From positions 35,745 to 99,744 of the forward strand of contig NZ_SVEV01000008.1 of the NCBI RefSeq assembly GCF_015057185.1: DNA of 64,000 bases. Reading direction: 5' to 3'. The translations under genes and the position numbers were made by a program. Source of the DNA: Pseudobutyrivibrio sp. (GTDB lineage: Bacteria > Bacillota > Clostridia > Lachnospirales > Lachnospiraceae). Shown piece after piece: positions 44,344-53,140 of the stretch (within the stretch, counting starts at the first letter, position 1; each line of letters starts with the position of its first letter). The notes beneath the pieces were generated by a model. It was not told the DNA's origin and did not search any database. It saw nothing but the letters and a program-made list of their open reading frames with translations.

Positions 44344-47154
44344 ATGCCTGTAATAAATCCGAATGAAAAAAAAGTAAATGTATGGACAATTCCAGAATTT
44401 CAAGCTGCATTTGTGGCAAAATTGATTGGTGAAATGGTAAGAGGAGAACTTCCTGATAATGTGTCTGAGCGTCTTTTGCCACCGGAGTATGGGAATGATA
44501 GCGAAAAGATAACCGAAGTGCTTTCTGCCACGAATCAGTTTAATCCTGAAAATGGATTTGCCTTTGGACTCGATCCAGGTGTGAAAGGTAATAAAGTAAC
44601 TGTTTCAGACGAGGAATTTAAAGCAGTAAATAAGCATTTAGATGATGTTAGAAAAGCTGCTCTAAATCAGGCTTCTAAAAGAGGAGACAAAAGAATAAAG
44701 CAATATTATGAAGATGCTGCTTATTTACTTGATCCCACAGAAGGAAATATTACCGAAAGCTTGTATACATCTCCTTATATAAATAGTCTTATGGCTCAGA
44801 GAATGTCTTTGACTATTCCAACAGATTACAGTTCTGATGAGCAAAAGCGAGGGCTAACTCAGCCCCTTTATGATGCGATATACGATTTTAATCACGCTGT
44901 ACGAGGTGAAGTTGCAGCTGATTATACCCGCCAGAAATATGAGAAGGAAGGTTGGAACAAGGAGAAAGAAGGAAAATATTTAGCTCAGCTTCACAATTCA
45001 CACGCTAGGCTGTTATATCAATTCAATATATTATCAAAATTTAGAGATGACCCACAGAATAATACTGCTCATTATACTCAGGACACACTAAGTAGTACTT
45101 TTGGTACAGATGAAAGTGGACGTACGGTTACTCATGCAATAGGTATGTTACGTGGTGAGAAAAAGGCAATAGAAAATGGCTGGGGCAAGGATGAACTATT
45201 TATTTTAGGCATGCTTGGAGGCATTGAAGAGGCCATGAAAACTAAGTCTGCTGTAAATCATTCTGAAAAATTTAAAGACTCTTATCCACAGTTCAAGGCT
45301 GATTTTACTAGACTTAAAAATGAGTGCTTCTATTCTACAGTGTCAACACCTGCAGAAAAGCTTGCCATTGCAGATAAAATTAAAAACTTCCTTGATACTC
45401 AAAAATCTGTTGCAGCAGATAGCTGCATTAGTATGATGAATGACGTCAGGGCGAAATTTGACCAGGTATATAACAATATTGCAGCTGGCATAGAAAAGAT
45501 AGGACCAGAATATGCAAATGTTAATCCTAATAAAAATGGGGATACTGCAGAGTATCTAAAGGGTTTATTCGATGCTGGAATGGAAAGTGGCACATATAGT
45601 ATTTTTGTCAGAGAATACATAGATACTATTGTAAAGGGAGCAAATGGTCCAAATCCTGCTGAAGCTTCAACAGTCATGAGTAACGTTATTAGGGCTGTGG
45701 GAGACGAAAATGAAGGCGCTATAACTGATTTTAGAAAACAGGCATTAATAAGCTATTTTGATTTGACCTTAGCTTGTGCAAGTGAAGAAGAACAATTGGC
45801 TGAGGATATTCGAACTGGTAAAAGAGAAGTTGATAAAAATATTTTGCCTTTTGAAACTGCATACAAGGATGAGGCATTTAGTAGGGAATATGCCAAGTTT
45901 TTGCTTTTAAATAGTGACCTTAATCAAAAAAGAAGAGCAGCAGAGGAAATCTGCAAGGATATTAGTGCACAAATAGGAAAAACAAATGACCTAGAACAGC
46001 AAAAAAACCGCTATATTAAAAATAATACGGAAGGACTGGATGAACGTCAAATCAGTGCTATTCTAAAGAAGGCTTTACCAGATTTTAGTAAGACAAATGA
46101 ACTACTTTATACCGTGACCAACAATATAAAAATAAATCCGCAAGTATTCGTCTACAATGACGAGAAATTTGCTGAAAATTATAACAAAGCAAATGCTGAT
46201 TGGCACAAATATGGCGTAAAGCAAATCGAGCTTGGAGAGAGGACATCAAACTTTAGAGAGAGAGCAATGAACTTGGCTAGCTACAAGCCTACAGCTATAT
46301 ACGACAAAGAAAACAAGCGTTATCATCGTCAAGATAATCCTAATGCTGTAATCGACCCTAAGAGTGCCAATTCTCAGACTTTTATGAACCTGTTAAATGC
46401 CATGGATAAGGTTGAAAAACTAAATGCTTCTTATACACCAAATCAGGTACTTGAGGCCTACAGAAATTTAAGGGATGCTGCAAAGGCATATAATAAAAAA
46501 ATTGATTCACATACATTTGCAGGTAGGCGTGAAAATGGAAAACAAAGGCGCATTCTTTCTGGTGAAGTTTATGATTTTGCAAAGGATGCTATTCGACAGT
46601 TGGAAGAGATGTCAGACTCCATTGAAATGAATGTTCCTATGTCTAAGTATGATGAACAGTTAACTAATTCAGCTTGGGAGGCAAAGGTAGCTTTCAGACC
46701 AGAGGTTTTAAAGCGCTTGGAAAAAGAAAAGAATAATTGCCTTGGTCGACGTTTTGATTATGACAATAGTCATAATTTTGATTACAACAAAAAGAAGATG
46801 ATATCAGGTATGGCGGAGCTTCTTACTATACGCACATTAACCAATACAGCAAATGACAACTATGGTACGGTTTTTGCTCCAAGTCAAATTACCCATGACT
46901 TAATCAGTAAAAAAAGAAATTTACTATCTAAAGATATAGTGTTCAAGGAGATGGCAAATTCATTTTTAAACGAGACTCAAGTAAAAAATATGATGCAGAA
47001 GATGAAGGATAATCCTGGTTCTGTTTATGAGGAATACAATAAATTTACACCGGAATATAAAGCTTCAATGGCTGCATTTGAAAAAAGCAAGGCAAAAAAT
47101 AATCCGAATAAACAAAAAGAGAATAATAACATTATTCAAAATGCACCTCTATAA
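44344..47154 (+). CDS. Unknown large protein Y2, paralogue of Y1; candidate secreted substrate
   Basis: A 936-residue soluble helical protein, paralogous to Y1 over most of the first 350 residues and more weakly thereafter. The C-terminus, rich in Asn and Lys, ends NNNIIQNAPL and fits the shared tail. It has no signal peptide. The tandem Y1-Y2 arrangement indicates duplication followed by strong divergence. GGGAGG lies 6 to 11 nt before the ATG, and a 79-nt AT-rich gap without terminator separates it from Y1. Function unknown. Confidence 0.85.
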   Translation: MPVINPNEKKVNVWTIPEFQAAFVAKLIGEMVRGELPDNVSERLLPPEYGNDSEKITEVLSATNQFNPENGFAFGLDPGVKGNKVTVSDEEFKAVNKHLDDVRKAALNQASKRGDKRIKQYYEDAAYLLDPTEGNITESLYTSPYINSLMAQRMSLTIPTDYSSDEQKRGLTQPLYDAIYDFNHAVRGEVAADYTRQKYEKEGWNKEKEGKYLAQLHNSHARLLYQFNILSKFRDDPQNNTAHYTQDTLSSTFGTDESGRTVTHAIGMLRGEKKAIENGWGKDELFILGMLGGIEEAMKTKSAVNHSEKFKDSYPQFKADFTRLKNECFYSTVSTPAEKLAIADKIKNFLDTQKSVAADSCISMMNDVRAKFDQVYNNIAAGIEKIGPEYANVNPNKNGDTAEYLKGLFDAGMESGTYSIFVREYIDTIVKGANGPNPAEASTVMSNVIRAVGDENEGAITDFRKQALISYFDLTLACASEEEQLAEDIRTGKREVDKNILPFETAYKDEAFSREYAKFLLLNSDLNQKRRAAEEICKDISAQIGKTNDLEQQKNRYIKNNTEGLDERQISAILKKALPDFSKTNELLYTVTNNIKINPQVFVYNDEKFAENYNKANADWHKYGVKQIELGERTSNFRERAMNLASYKPTAIYDKENKRYHRQDNPNAVIDPKSANSQTFMNLLNAMDKVEKLNASYTPNQVLEAYRNLRDAAKAYNKKIDSHTFAGRRENGKQRRILSGEVYDFAKDAIRQLEEMSDSIEMNVPMSKYDEQLTNSAWEAKVAFRPEVLKRLEKEKNNCLGRRFDYDNSHNFDYNKKKMISGMAELLTIRTLTNTANDNYGTVFAPSQITHDLISKKRNLLSKDIVFKEMANSFLNETQVKNMMQKMKDNPGSVYEEYNKFTPEYKASMAAFEKSKAKNNPNKQKENNNIIQNAPL

Positions 47155-47166
47155 GGTATTAAATAA

Positions 47167-47571
47167 GTGGAAGAATTACGAATTGATGCTTCAATGGAAA
47201 ATGTAGATAGATTGATTTCTATTCTCGATGAGAGATTAGAAGCGGTGGATTGCCCTATGAAGACACAGCTACAGTTGGATGTAGCTGTGGAGGAGGTATT
47301 TGGCAATATCTGTCAGTATGCCTATGGGCAGGCTCCTGGTGAAGCGATAGTTCGTATGAATATCACAGAACAAGAGGCTAATATTACCTTTATTGATGAG
47401 GGGGCACCATTCAACCCATTAGAAAAAGAAGAACCTGATGTTGAGATGGAAGCCATGAGTGAAAATGTTGGTGGGCTTGGTATCTTTATGGTAAAAGAAA
47501 GCATGGATGCTGTTACCTATGAATATAATGACGGGAAGAATCACCTGACAATCGTTAAATATTTGATGTAG
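47167..47571 (+). CDS. RsbW-like anti-sigma serine kinase (GHKL ATPase)
   Basis: A 134-residue protein of the RsbW/SpoIIAB type, predicted to sequester a sigma factor and phosphorylate the STAS protein encoded at 32910. ATP-binding boxes are visible: N box VEEVFGNICQYA (Glu42/Glu43, Asn47), G1 FIDEGAPFNP (Asp77, Gly79), G2 NVGGLGIFMVK (102-105). The start is GTG at 47167, 12 nt after the Y2 stop, with AAGGT upstream. Usual RsbW targets are sigma-B/F types; whether the ECF-like factor at 21212 is the target is open. Confidence 0.92.
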   Translation: MEELRIDASMENVDRLISILDERLEAVDCPMKTQLQLDVAVEEVFGNICQYAYGQAPGEAIVRMNITEQEANITFIDEGAPFNPLEKEEPDVEMEAMSENVGGLGIFMVKESMDAVTYEYNDGKNHLTIVKYLM

Positions 47572-47602
47572 ATTTTTATGAGATATATTGGGAGGCGTTC
47601 AT

Positions 47603-50020
47603 ATGTCAAATAAACTTAGTGAGTATTTTAATTTGGATGCGAATCCTCAGCTTTCTGCCAATGTGAAACGAGTTTTTGATATTTTTAACGGAGATCTTAC
47701 TACTCGTGCTGAAGCTGTAAAAACAGGAGTTGGAAATCTTTCCAATGGCGCAGAGTCCCAAACAGATTTACGAGAGACTGCAAGATTTGCCTGGTTTATG
47801 GCCGATGATATTTCTCTTTCCAATATGGGTGAGGACACCAGCCTAAATGAGGCTTTGAACTATCCATTAACTGGGCAGATTGGCCGTGAAAATATACTTG
47901 ATAAATTCTATGCTCAAGCTCGCGAAATGGACTTTAGAAAGATGGATTATTCATGTCTTTCTGGAAATGATAGAACCCCTCGCTTGGACAATGGTCTGAC
48001 CAAATCCGAGAATGATTTTATAAAATCAGTTCAATTCACGTTAATGGCTCAGACTCTGTCAACCAAAGGCAAAGAGAATCGTGAGTATTATCTAAATAGA
48101 AGAGCCAAGCTCACACCTATTGAGATATACAAAGAAGAACTTAATCATGAGTATGCAACAATAGTTGGAAATGGGTATGAGTTATACGCCTTCTTAAAGA
48201 ACGGGTACACTGCACGATTTAGTGAAGAAGATAGAGTGGCCAATCTAAGAGAATACGAAAGAGATGTGCGCGATGCAGACATTAGCTCAAAGTCAATGGT
48301 GACTACTCAAATAATAGCAATCAATGAGCAAATCTATGCTTATAGGATGGCCATGGTAAACGGAGAGGAACATGTTCCAGAGCCCGTTCTAAAATTTAAG
48401 ATGAATGACAAATGGAATTTCGAAGCCGTTGATATGTGTATAGAAGCATTTAACAGAGGTGATAGTCCTAATCCAAATGCTATAGATATTGTTAATGCAA
48501 TAATGGATGCCCATACACGTCATATGACACTCGCACTGGATAGGCCTAAAGATGAAGATTTTTTGTCTCAAATATACATTGATGGTCACAGTGTTAAGGA
48601 TTATTTCCAGGCACCAGAAGGTATGAACAAAGCAGATAAATATTATTTCTATTCTGCTAATTTTCTAAAGGCTTTGTACAGTGGTGAGCATCATGTAGAA
48701 ACACCTGTAAGGTATATGGATAGAAATGGCGACATGAAGGTTACATTTATGTCCTATGAGCCAGATTTAACACCTTTGGCGCAGGAGGAGAAAGAAGCAA
48801 ACCATAGCTGGTTCAGACGTACCTTCTTTGACTGGGGACCATTTAAAATCAAGACCTGCAAGACTAGACAAAAGGCACTTAAGGCAGCAGATACAAAGGC
48901 TAATGCCGACGCTCGACACCAAGATATTGAGAATAGATATCGTATTGTTTCAGCGACAACAGATAATCCAAAGAAGATTTTATCTGATGACAACGAGCCT
49001 GATCTTGTTAAGTCTATGAAAAATGTAAATAAATATAATAAGAAGGATATTCAGGTATGGAGAGAGGATAATCTAACTAAGTATCAGTCGAAAGTATATC
49101 TAGAGAATAATAAATATATGCTTACTGATTTAAGGACAATTCTCTTTAATAATATACAGGCCATTAATGATTCAGCGAATAACTGTTATTTTAGAGACTT
49201 CTATGTAGTAGCTGCAGAAAAATATGGTGTGGGAAACGCTATATCTTTGATTTCCCGCCTGGTAAATGCCAGTAATAATCCAGAGTCTTTGATAACACAA
49301 GAACAAAAGAAAATGGTGAATGAAATTGGATCAGAAATAACAAACCATGCTTATATAAGTTCAAAATGCCCAGAGATTGTAACTAAGTCTTTAGATTATA
49401 TCTTTAGAAACGGAGGAATTGAGAATCCAGATGCTGGAGTTACGCTTGATTTTTTAAAAGATATTGCACAGAGAAATCCTCAGAAAAATTTCGTAAATGC
49501 GGTAATAAAGCTCAACAAACCAACTGTTGAAATCCAGGAAAAGTGCGGAGAAATAGAACAAGCTTTAAAGGATGATCCTAATGCAAAGGTATCTGCAAAA
49601 GACTTGGAATTCTTAAATAACAAGATTTTAGAGCAAAAAATCAATGAGATGCTCTGCAATAAAATGAATCAAGAACTAGCAAACGGACAGTTCACCGAAG
49701 CTACCTATAATTCAGAAGGAGCTAAAATAATTAGTCATTATTTCGGTGAAAATAATAATGAGTACAATACTTTGGTGCAAGAGGCAAAGTCCAACCATAA
49801 GTCTATATTTGAGAATGATAGTGCTCAATCAGTGCTCACTAGTGTTTATAGAAACATTGGAAAAATATCTGAGGATTTTACAAATTCAGTCCAAAAGGTA
49901 TTAGATAGAGCTAATAAAAAGGTTGATGAACCTGAGGTTGCAGCTGAAGATGCAAAGCAGGTGGATAAACAACAGAAAATACCTGATAATAAGGTTGTGG
50001 CTCCAGTGCCACAGGTATAG
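47603..50020 (+). CDS. Unknown large protein X2, paralogue of X1; candidate secreted substrate
   Basis: A 805-residue soluble protein, with the start set at 47603 by GGGAGG 8 nt upstream and by the same GTTCATATG leader as X1. Blocks shared with X1 are listed there; HSWFRRTFFDWGPFK lies at the same position, near residue 400. The N-terminal SEYFNLDANPQLSANVKRVFDIF aligns with the start of X1. It ends DNKVVAPVPQV, matching the shared tail. It sits between the RsbW-like and RsbU-like genes. X1 and X2 thus lie near the two ends of the locus. Confidence 0.85.
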   Translation: MSNKLSEYFNLDANPQLSANVKRVFDIFNGDLTTRAEAVKTGVGNLSNGAESQTDLRETARFAWFMADDISLSNMGEDTSLNEALNYPLTGQIGRENILDKFYAQAREMDFRKMDYSCLSGNDRTPRLDNGLTKSENDFIKSVQFTLMAQTLSTKGKENREYYLNRRAKLTPIEIYKEELNHEYATIVGNGYELYAFLKNGYTARFSEEDRVANLREYERDVRDADISSKSMVTTQIIAINEQIYAYRMAMVNGEEHVPEPVLKFKMNDKWNFEAVDMCIEAFNRGDSPNPNAIDIVNAIMDAHTRHMTLALDRPKDEDFLSQIYIDGHSVKDYFQAPEGMNKADKYYFYSANFLKALYSGEHHVETPVRYMDRNGDMKVTFMSYEPDLTPLAQEEKEANHSWFRRTFFDWGPFKIKTCKTRQKALKAADTKANADARHQDIENRYRIVSATTDNPKKILSDDNEPDLVKSMKNVNKYNKKDIQVWREDNLTKYQSKVYLENNKYMLTDLRTILFNNIQAINDSANNCYFRDFYVVAAEKYGVGNAISLISRLVNASNNPESLITQEQKKMVNEIGSEITNHAYISSKCPEIVTKSLDYIFRNGGIENPDAGVTLDFLKDIAQRNPQKNFVNAVIKLNKPTVEIQEKCGEIEQALKDDPNAKVSAKDLEFLNNKILEQKINEMLCNKMNQELANGQFTEATYNSEGAKIISHYFGENNNEYNTLVQEAKSNHKSIFENDSAQSVLTSVYRNIGKISEDFTNSVQKVLDRANKKVDEPEVAAEDAKQVDKQQKIPDNKVVAPVPQV

Positions 50021-50034
50021 TTGGAGGAGCATAA

Positions 50035-51567
50035 GTGGAGTGGTCAGCAAAAAACATTTTTTGGAATACAGGAGTGCGAACTGTACTGTTTTTATGCTTA
50101 GCATTTGTGGTTCCATTCTTTGAGCTAAAACATGGTATTGATGAGGCAAATCCATATTTTGTAATTAGTGTTAGTGTCGACATTGCCGGCATGCTGGTGG
50201 CTTATGTCCTAATGGTAGGGCTTTATACAGATAGTAAAATAAGTGGGCGCAACACCTTTTATTTGATCGGACTTGTCATTACCACCTATGTATCTCTTTT
50301 TTCTGATGCTATTGGATGGATTGTTCAGGATAAACCAAATTATATTTTAATCAATCATATTAGTAGTCTTGTATACTATGTAGCTGATTTACTCCAGGCA
50401 TTTTTCTTTTGGAGATATACTCTTACTTACTTAAAAGTAAAAAACAGAAAAATTATTTTGGCGGATAAATGGGGGCAAATTTGTTTTCTTATTTCATTGG
50501 CCCTCATTATCCTCAATCTTAAATTTGGTTTTTACTATACAATTAGCAGCGAGGGCGATTATGCCCGCAGTTCCTACAATTGGCTGTCAATTGTATATTC
50601 TTTAATAATGCTTATTATGTCACTTAGCGTCGTGGTTATTGAGAGAAAGCAGCTGCGAGGCTTTCAAATAGTGGCATTTTTCTTATATGCATCAGGTCCA
50701 TTAATAGCTGCTTTTATTTCTACATTTACCTTTGGACTTTCCTTGAATCCAGCTGTATCCATCATTTCTATACTCTTAATGTACTGCGTTTTGAATGTAT
50801 TAGAAGGTGATGCAAAAGCTGTAGCAGACAACGAGATTTCCATTGCCTCGTCCATCCAGGAAAATGTTCTGCCGAAAACCTTCCCATATTTACCAGACAG
50901 AAAAGAGTTTGATATATACGCAATCATGAAGCCTGCCAAGGAGGTTGGTGGAGATTTCTATGATTTCTTTATGGTAGATGAAAAAAGGCTGGCACTTGTT
51001 ATAGCTGATGTTTCCGGCAAAGGTATTCCTGCAGCACTTTTCATGATGACCAGTCGAACACTTATTAAAAACAGACTTCAGGCGGGAGATGATTTGTCTC
51101 ATATTATGGAAGATGTTAACAACCAGCTGTGCGAGGGCAATGTGGCTGATTTGTTTATAACTGTTTGGGTTTGCATTATTGATTTGACCACTGGTCACTG
51201 CAAGTCAGTAAACGCAGGTCACGAGTATCCAGTACTTAGAAGAGCCGGTGGAAAGTATGAGCTCATTATCAAGAAGCATTCTCTGGCAGTTGCCATGTTT
51301 GAAGGCACCAAATTTGACGTTGACGAATTTGATATGCATCCACATGACAGCATATTCGTATATACGGATGGCGTTACCGAGGCAATGAATAGAAAGAACC
51401 AGCTGTTTAGCAAGGAGAGATTGGTTGATGTCCTTAATCGCAATCCTGAGAGCAAGCCAAAAGAGGTAATAGAAGGTGTACTTGGAGCGATTTCAGATTA
51501 TGTAAAGGATGTAGAACAGTTTGATGATACAACAATGCTTTGTATGACCTATTATGGTCCGTATTAG
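50035..51567 (+). CDS. Membrane RsbU/SpoIIE-type PP2C phosphatase 1
   Basis: A 510-residue signal-sensing phosphatase. About residues 10-245 hold six or so membrane helices, presumably the sensor; the rest is a SpoIIE/PP2C domain with EVGGDFYDFF, ADVSGKGIPAALFM, NAGHEYP, FVYTDGVTEAMN and QFDDTTMLC, i.e. the metal-binding aspartates. It is expected to dephosphorylate the STAS protein and so release the sigma factor. The start is GTG at 50035 with GGAGGAG 6 to 12 nt upstream. Paralogous to the next gene, with highest identity in the PP2C part. Confidence 0.92.
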   Translation: MEWSAKNIFWNTGVRTVLFLCLAFVVPFFELKHGIDEANPYFVISVSVDIAGMLVAYVLMVGLYTDSKISGRNTFYLIGLVITTYVSLFSDAIGWIVQDKPNYILINHISSLVYYVADLLQAFFFWRYTLTYLKVKNRKIILADKWGQICFLISLALIILNLKFGFYYTISSEGDYARSSYNWLSIVYSLIMLIMSLSVVVIERKQLRGFQIVAFFLYASGPLIAAFISTFTFGLSLNPAVSIISILLMYCVLNVLEGDAKAVADNEISIASSIQENVLPKTFPYLPDRKEFDIYAIMKPAKEVGGDFYDFFMVDEKRLALVIADVSGKGIPAALFMMTSRTLIKNRLQAGDDLSHIMEDVNNQLCEGNVADLFITVWVCIIDLTTGHCKSVNAGHEYPVLRRAGGKYELIIKKHSLAVAMFEGTKFDVDEFDMHPHDSIFVYTDGVTEAMNRKNQLFSKERLVDVLNRNPESKPKEVIEGVLGAISDYVKDVEQFDDTTMLCMTYYGPY

Positions 51568-51598
51568 TATTGGGGTTAGCAGTTGTTTGGAGAGCCGT

Positions 51599-53140
51599 AT
51601 GTTGAAAAAATCCGTAGTGAAAGATTTCCTGAATATTGCATTTGTCACTATTGTGTTTTTGGGCCTAGCGCTCTTTGCGGCACATTTTGCTAGCAGTGTA
51701 GGCTTTGAGCATATTCCTAGGAAACACCTTATTAATGTATCCCTGGATATATTTGGAATGATGTTGGGATACGTTCTACTACTAGGAATATATCTTGATA
51801 AGAGAAAAACAGGGGGCACTGCCAAATATTTAGTTGCCCTCATCATAGTGATTTATATTGCTATGTTTACCGATGCGATTGAGTATATTTCAGATTGCGT
51901 TGGTGATTTTAGGACTTTTAATGTTTTTGCCAACACTGTATTTTTCATTATGGGACCAGCGGAGGCAATATGCTTCTGGCACTACACAATCCACTATCTT
52001 GATGTTAAAAATAGCAGTTTGCCTATTTTTAAGTGGATAGTAAATGTGGGATTTGTTTTATCAGTAATCATTAGAATAGCAAATATAAAATACGGCTTTT
52101 ATTTTATCGTGGATGCATATGGTGAGTATCACAGAGGACCTTACTACATTGTTTCCAAGATATTCTTCATTATCATGATGCTGTTTTCACTGGCTGTTGT
52201 TTTTGTCAAAAGAAGGCAACTTAGGACAATCCAGCTGGTGGCTGTGTTCATGTATGCCATAGCACCAATCACAATTGGAATAACATCAATCTATATTAGA
52301 GGTATATCCTTCACACCAATTACCTCTATGATTGTGGCATTATTTATGTACTGCGCTTTGAACGTTACACAGGGACGTGAGATAGCAGTTGCTGAGAATG
52401 AAGTGGCAGTGGCTTCATCCATCCAGGAAAACGTCCTGCCAAAGACATTTCCATATTTGCCAAACAGAAAAGAGTTTGACCTGTTTGCTATCATGAAACC
52501 AGCCAAAGAGGTTGGTGGAGACTTCTATGACTTTTTCATGGTTGATGACAACCATTTAGCACTTGTCATCGCTGATGTTTCCGGCAAGGGAATCCCAGCA
52601 GCACTTTTCATGATGACCAGCCGCACCCTTATTAAAAATAGACTCCAGGCAGGAGATAGTCTGTCGGAGGTTTTGGCTGATGCTAACAATCAATTGTGCG
52701 AAGGAAATGTAGCAGATTTATTTGTTACTGTGTGGATAGGAATTATTGATTTGCGCACAGGACACTGTGTAGAAGTGAATGCAGGCCACGAGTACCCAAT
52801 CCTTGGTAGGGCCGGCGGCCAGTATGAGGTTGTTCTATCTAAACATGACATAGCTGTAGCTATGTTTGAGGACCAGAGCTTTACAGAGCACGAGTTCACC
52901 CTGAACCCTGGTGACACTATATTCGTATATACGGATGGAGTTACCGAGGCCATGAATCCCGACGACGAGATATTCACCAAGGAGCGCCTGGTGGCCACCC
53001 TCAACAGCCATCCCGACGCCTCACCTAAGGCTGCCATCGAAACCGTCCTCCAGGCCATCGACGACTTCGCCGCCGGCGCAGAGCAGTTCGATGACACCAC
53101 CATGCTGTGCATGAAGTATAACGGAGCCTATGGGGGTTAG
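51599..53140 (+). CDS. Membrane RsbU/SpoIIE-type PP2C phosphatase 2
   Basis: A 513-residue paralogue of the preceding phosphatase, same layout: membrane sensor region (about 15-235) followed by PP2C with all metal-binding motifs (GGDFYDFF, ADVSGKGIPAALFM, FVYTDGVTEAMN, FDDTTML). The start at 51599 is chosen because TGGAGAG lies upstream; the frame extends back into the previous gene without a ribosome site. The membrane halves differ more than the phosphatase halves, suggesting two signals feeding one switch. The last about 190 bp use markedly GC-rich codons compared with the rest. Its end overlaps the convergent DUF1848 gene by 4 bp. Confidence 0.92.
   Translation: MLKKSVVKDFLNIAFVTIVFLGLALFAAHFASSVGFEHIPRKHLINVSLDIFGMMLGYVLLLGIYLDKRKTGGTAKYLVALIIVIYIAMFTDAIEYISDCVGDFRTFNVFANTVFFIMGPAEAICFWHYTIHYLDVKNSSLPIFKWIVNVGFVLSVIIRIANIKYGFYFIVDAYGEYHRGPYYIVSKIFFIIMMLFSLAVVFVKRRQLRTIQLVAVFMYAIAPITIGITSIYIRGISFTPITSMIVALFMYCALNVTQGREIAVAENEVAVASSIQENVLPKTFPYLPNRKEFDLFAIMKPAKEVGGDFYDFFMVDDNHLALVIADVSGKGIPAALFMMTSRTLIKNRLQAGDSLSEVLADANNQLCEGNVADLFVTVWIGIIDLRTGHCVEVNAGHEYPILGRAGGQYEVVLSKHDIAVAMFEDQSFTEHEFTLNPGDTIFVYTDGVTEAMNPDDEIFTKERLVATLNSHPDASPKAAIETVLQAIDDFAAGAEQFDDTTMLCMKYNGAYGG

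Noticed and set aside
51554..51598. Upstream extension of the second phosphatase gene
   Set aside because: Overlaps the end of the first phosphatase gene and lacks a ribosome site; the ATG at 51599 has one.
16066..53140. Integrative conjugative element or prophage
   Set aside because: No relaxase, integrase, att-like direct repeats or phage structural genes were recognised; flanks are ordinary chromosomal genes.
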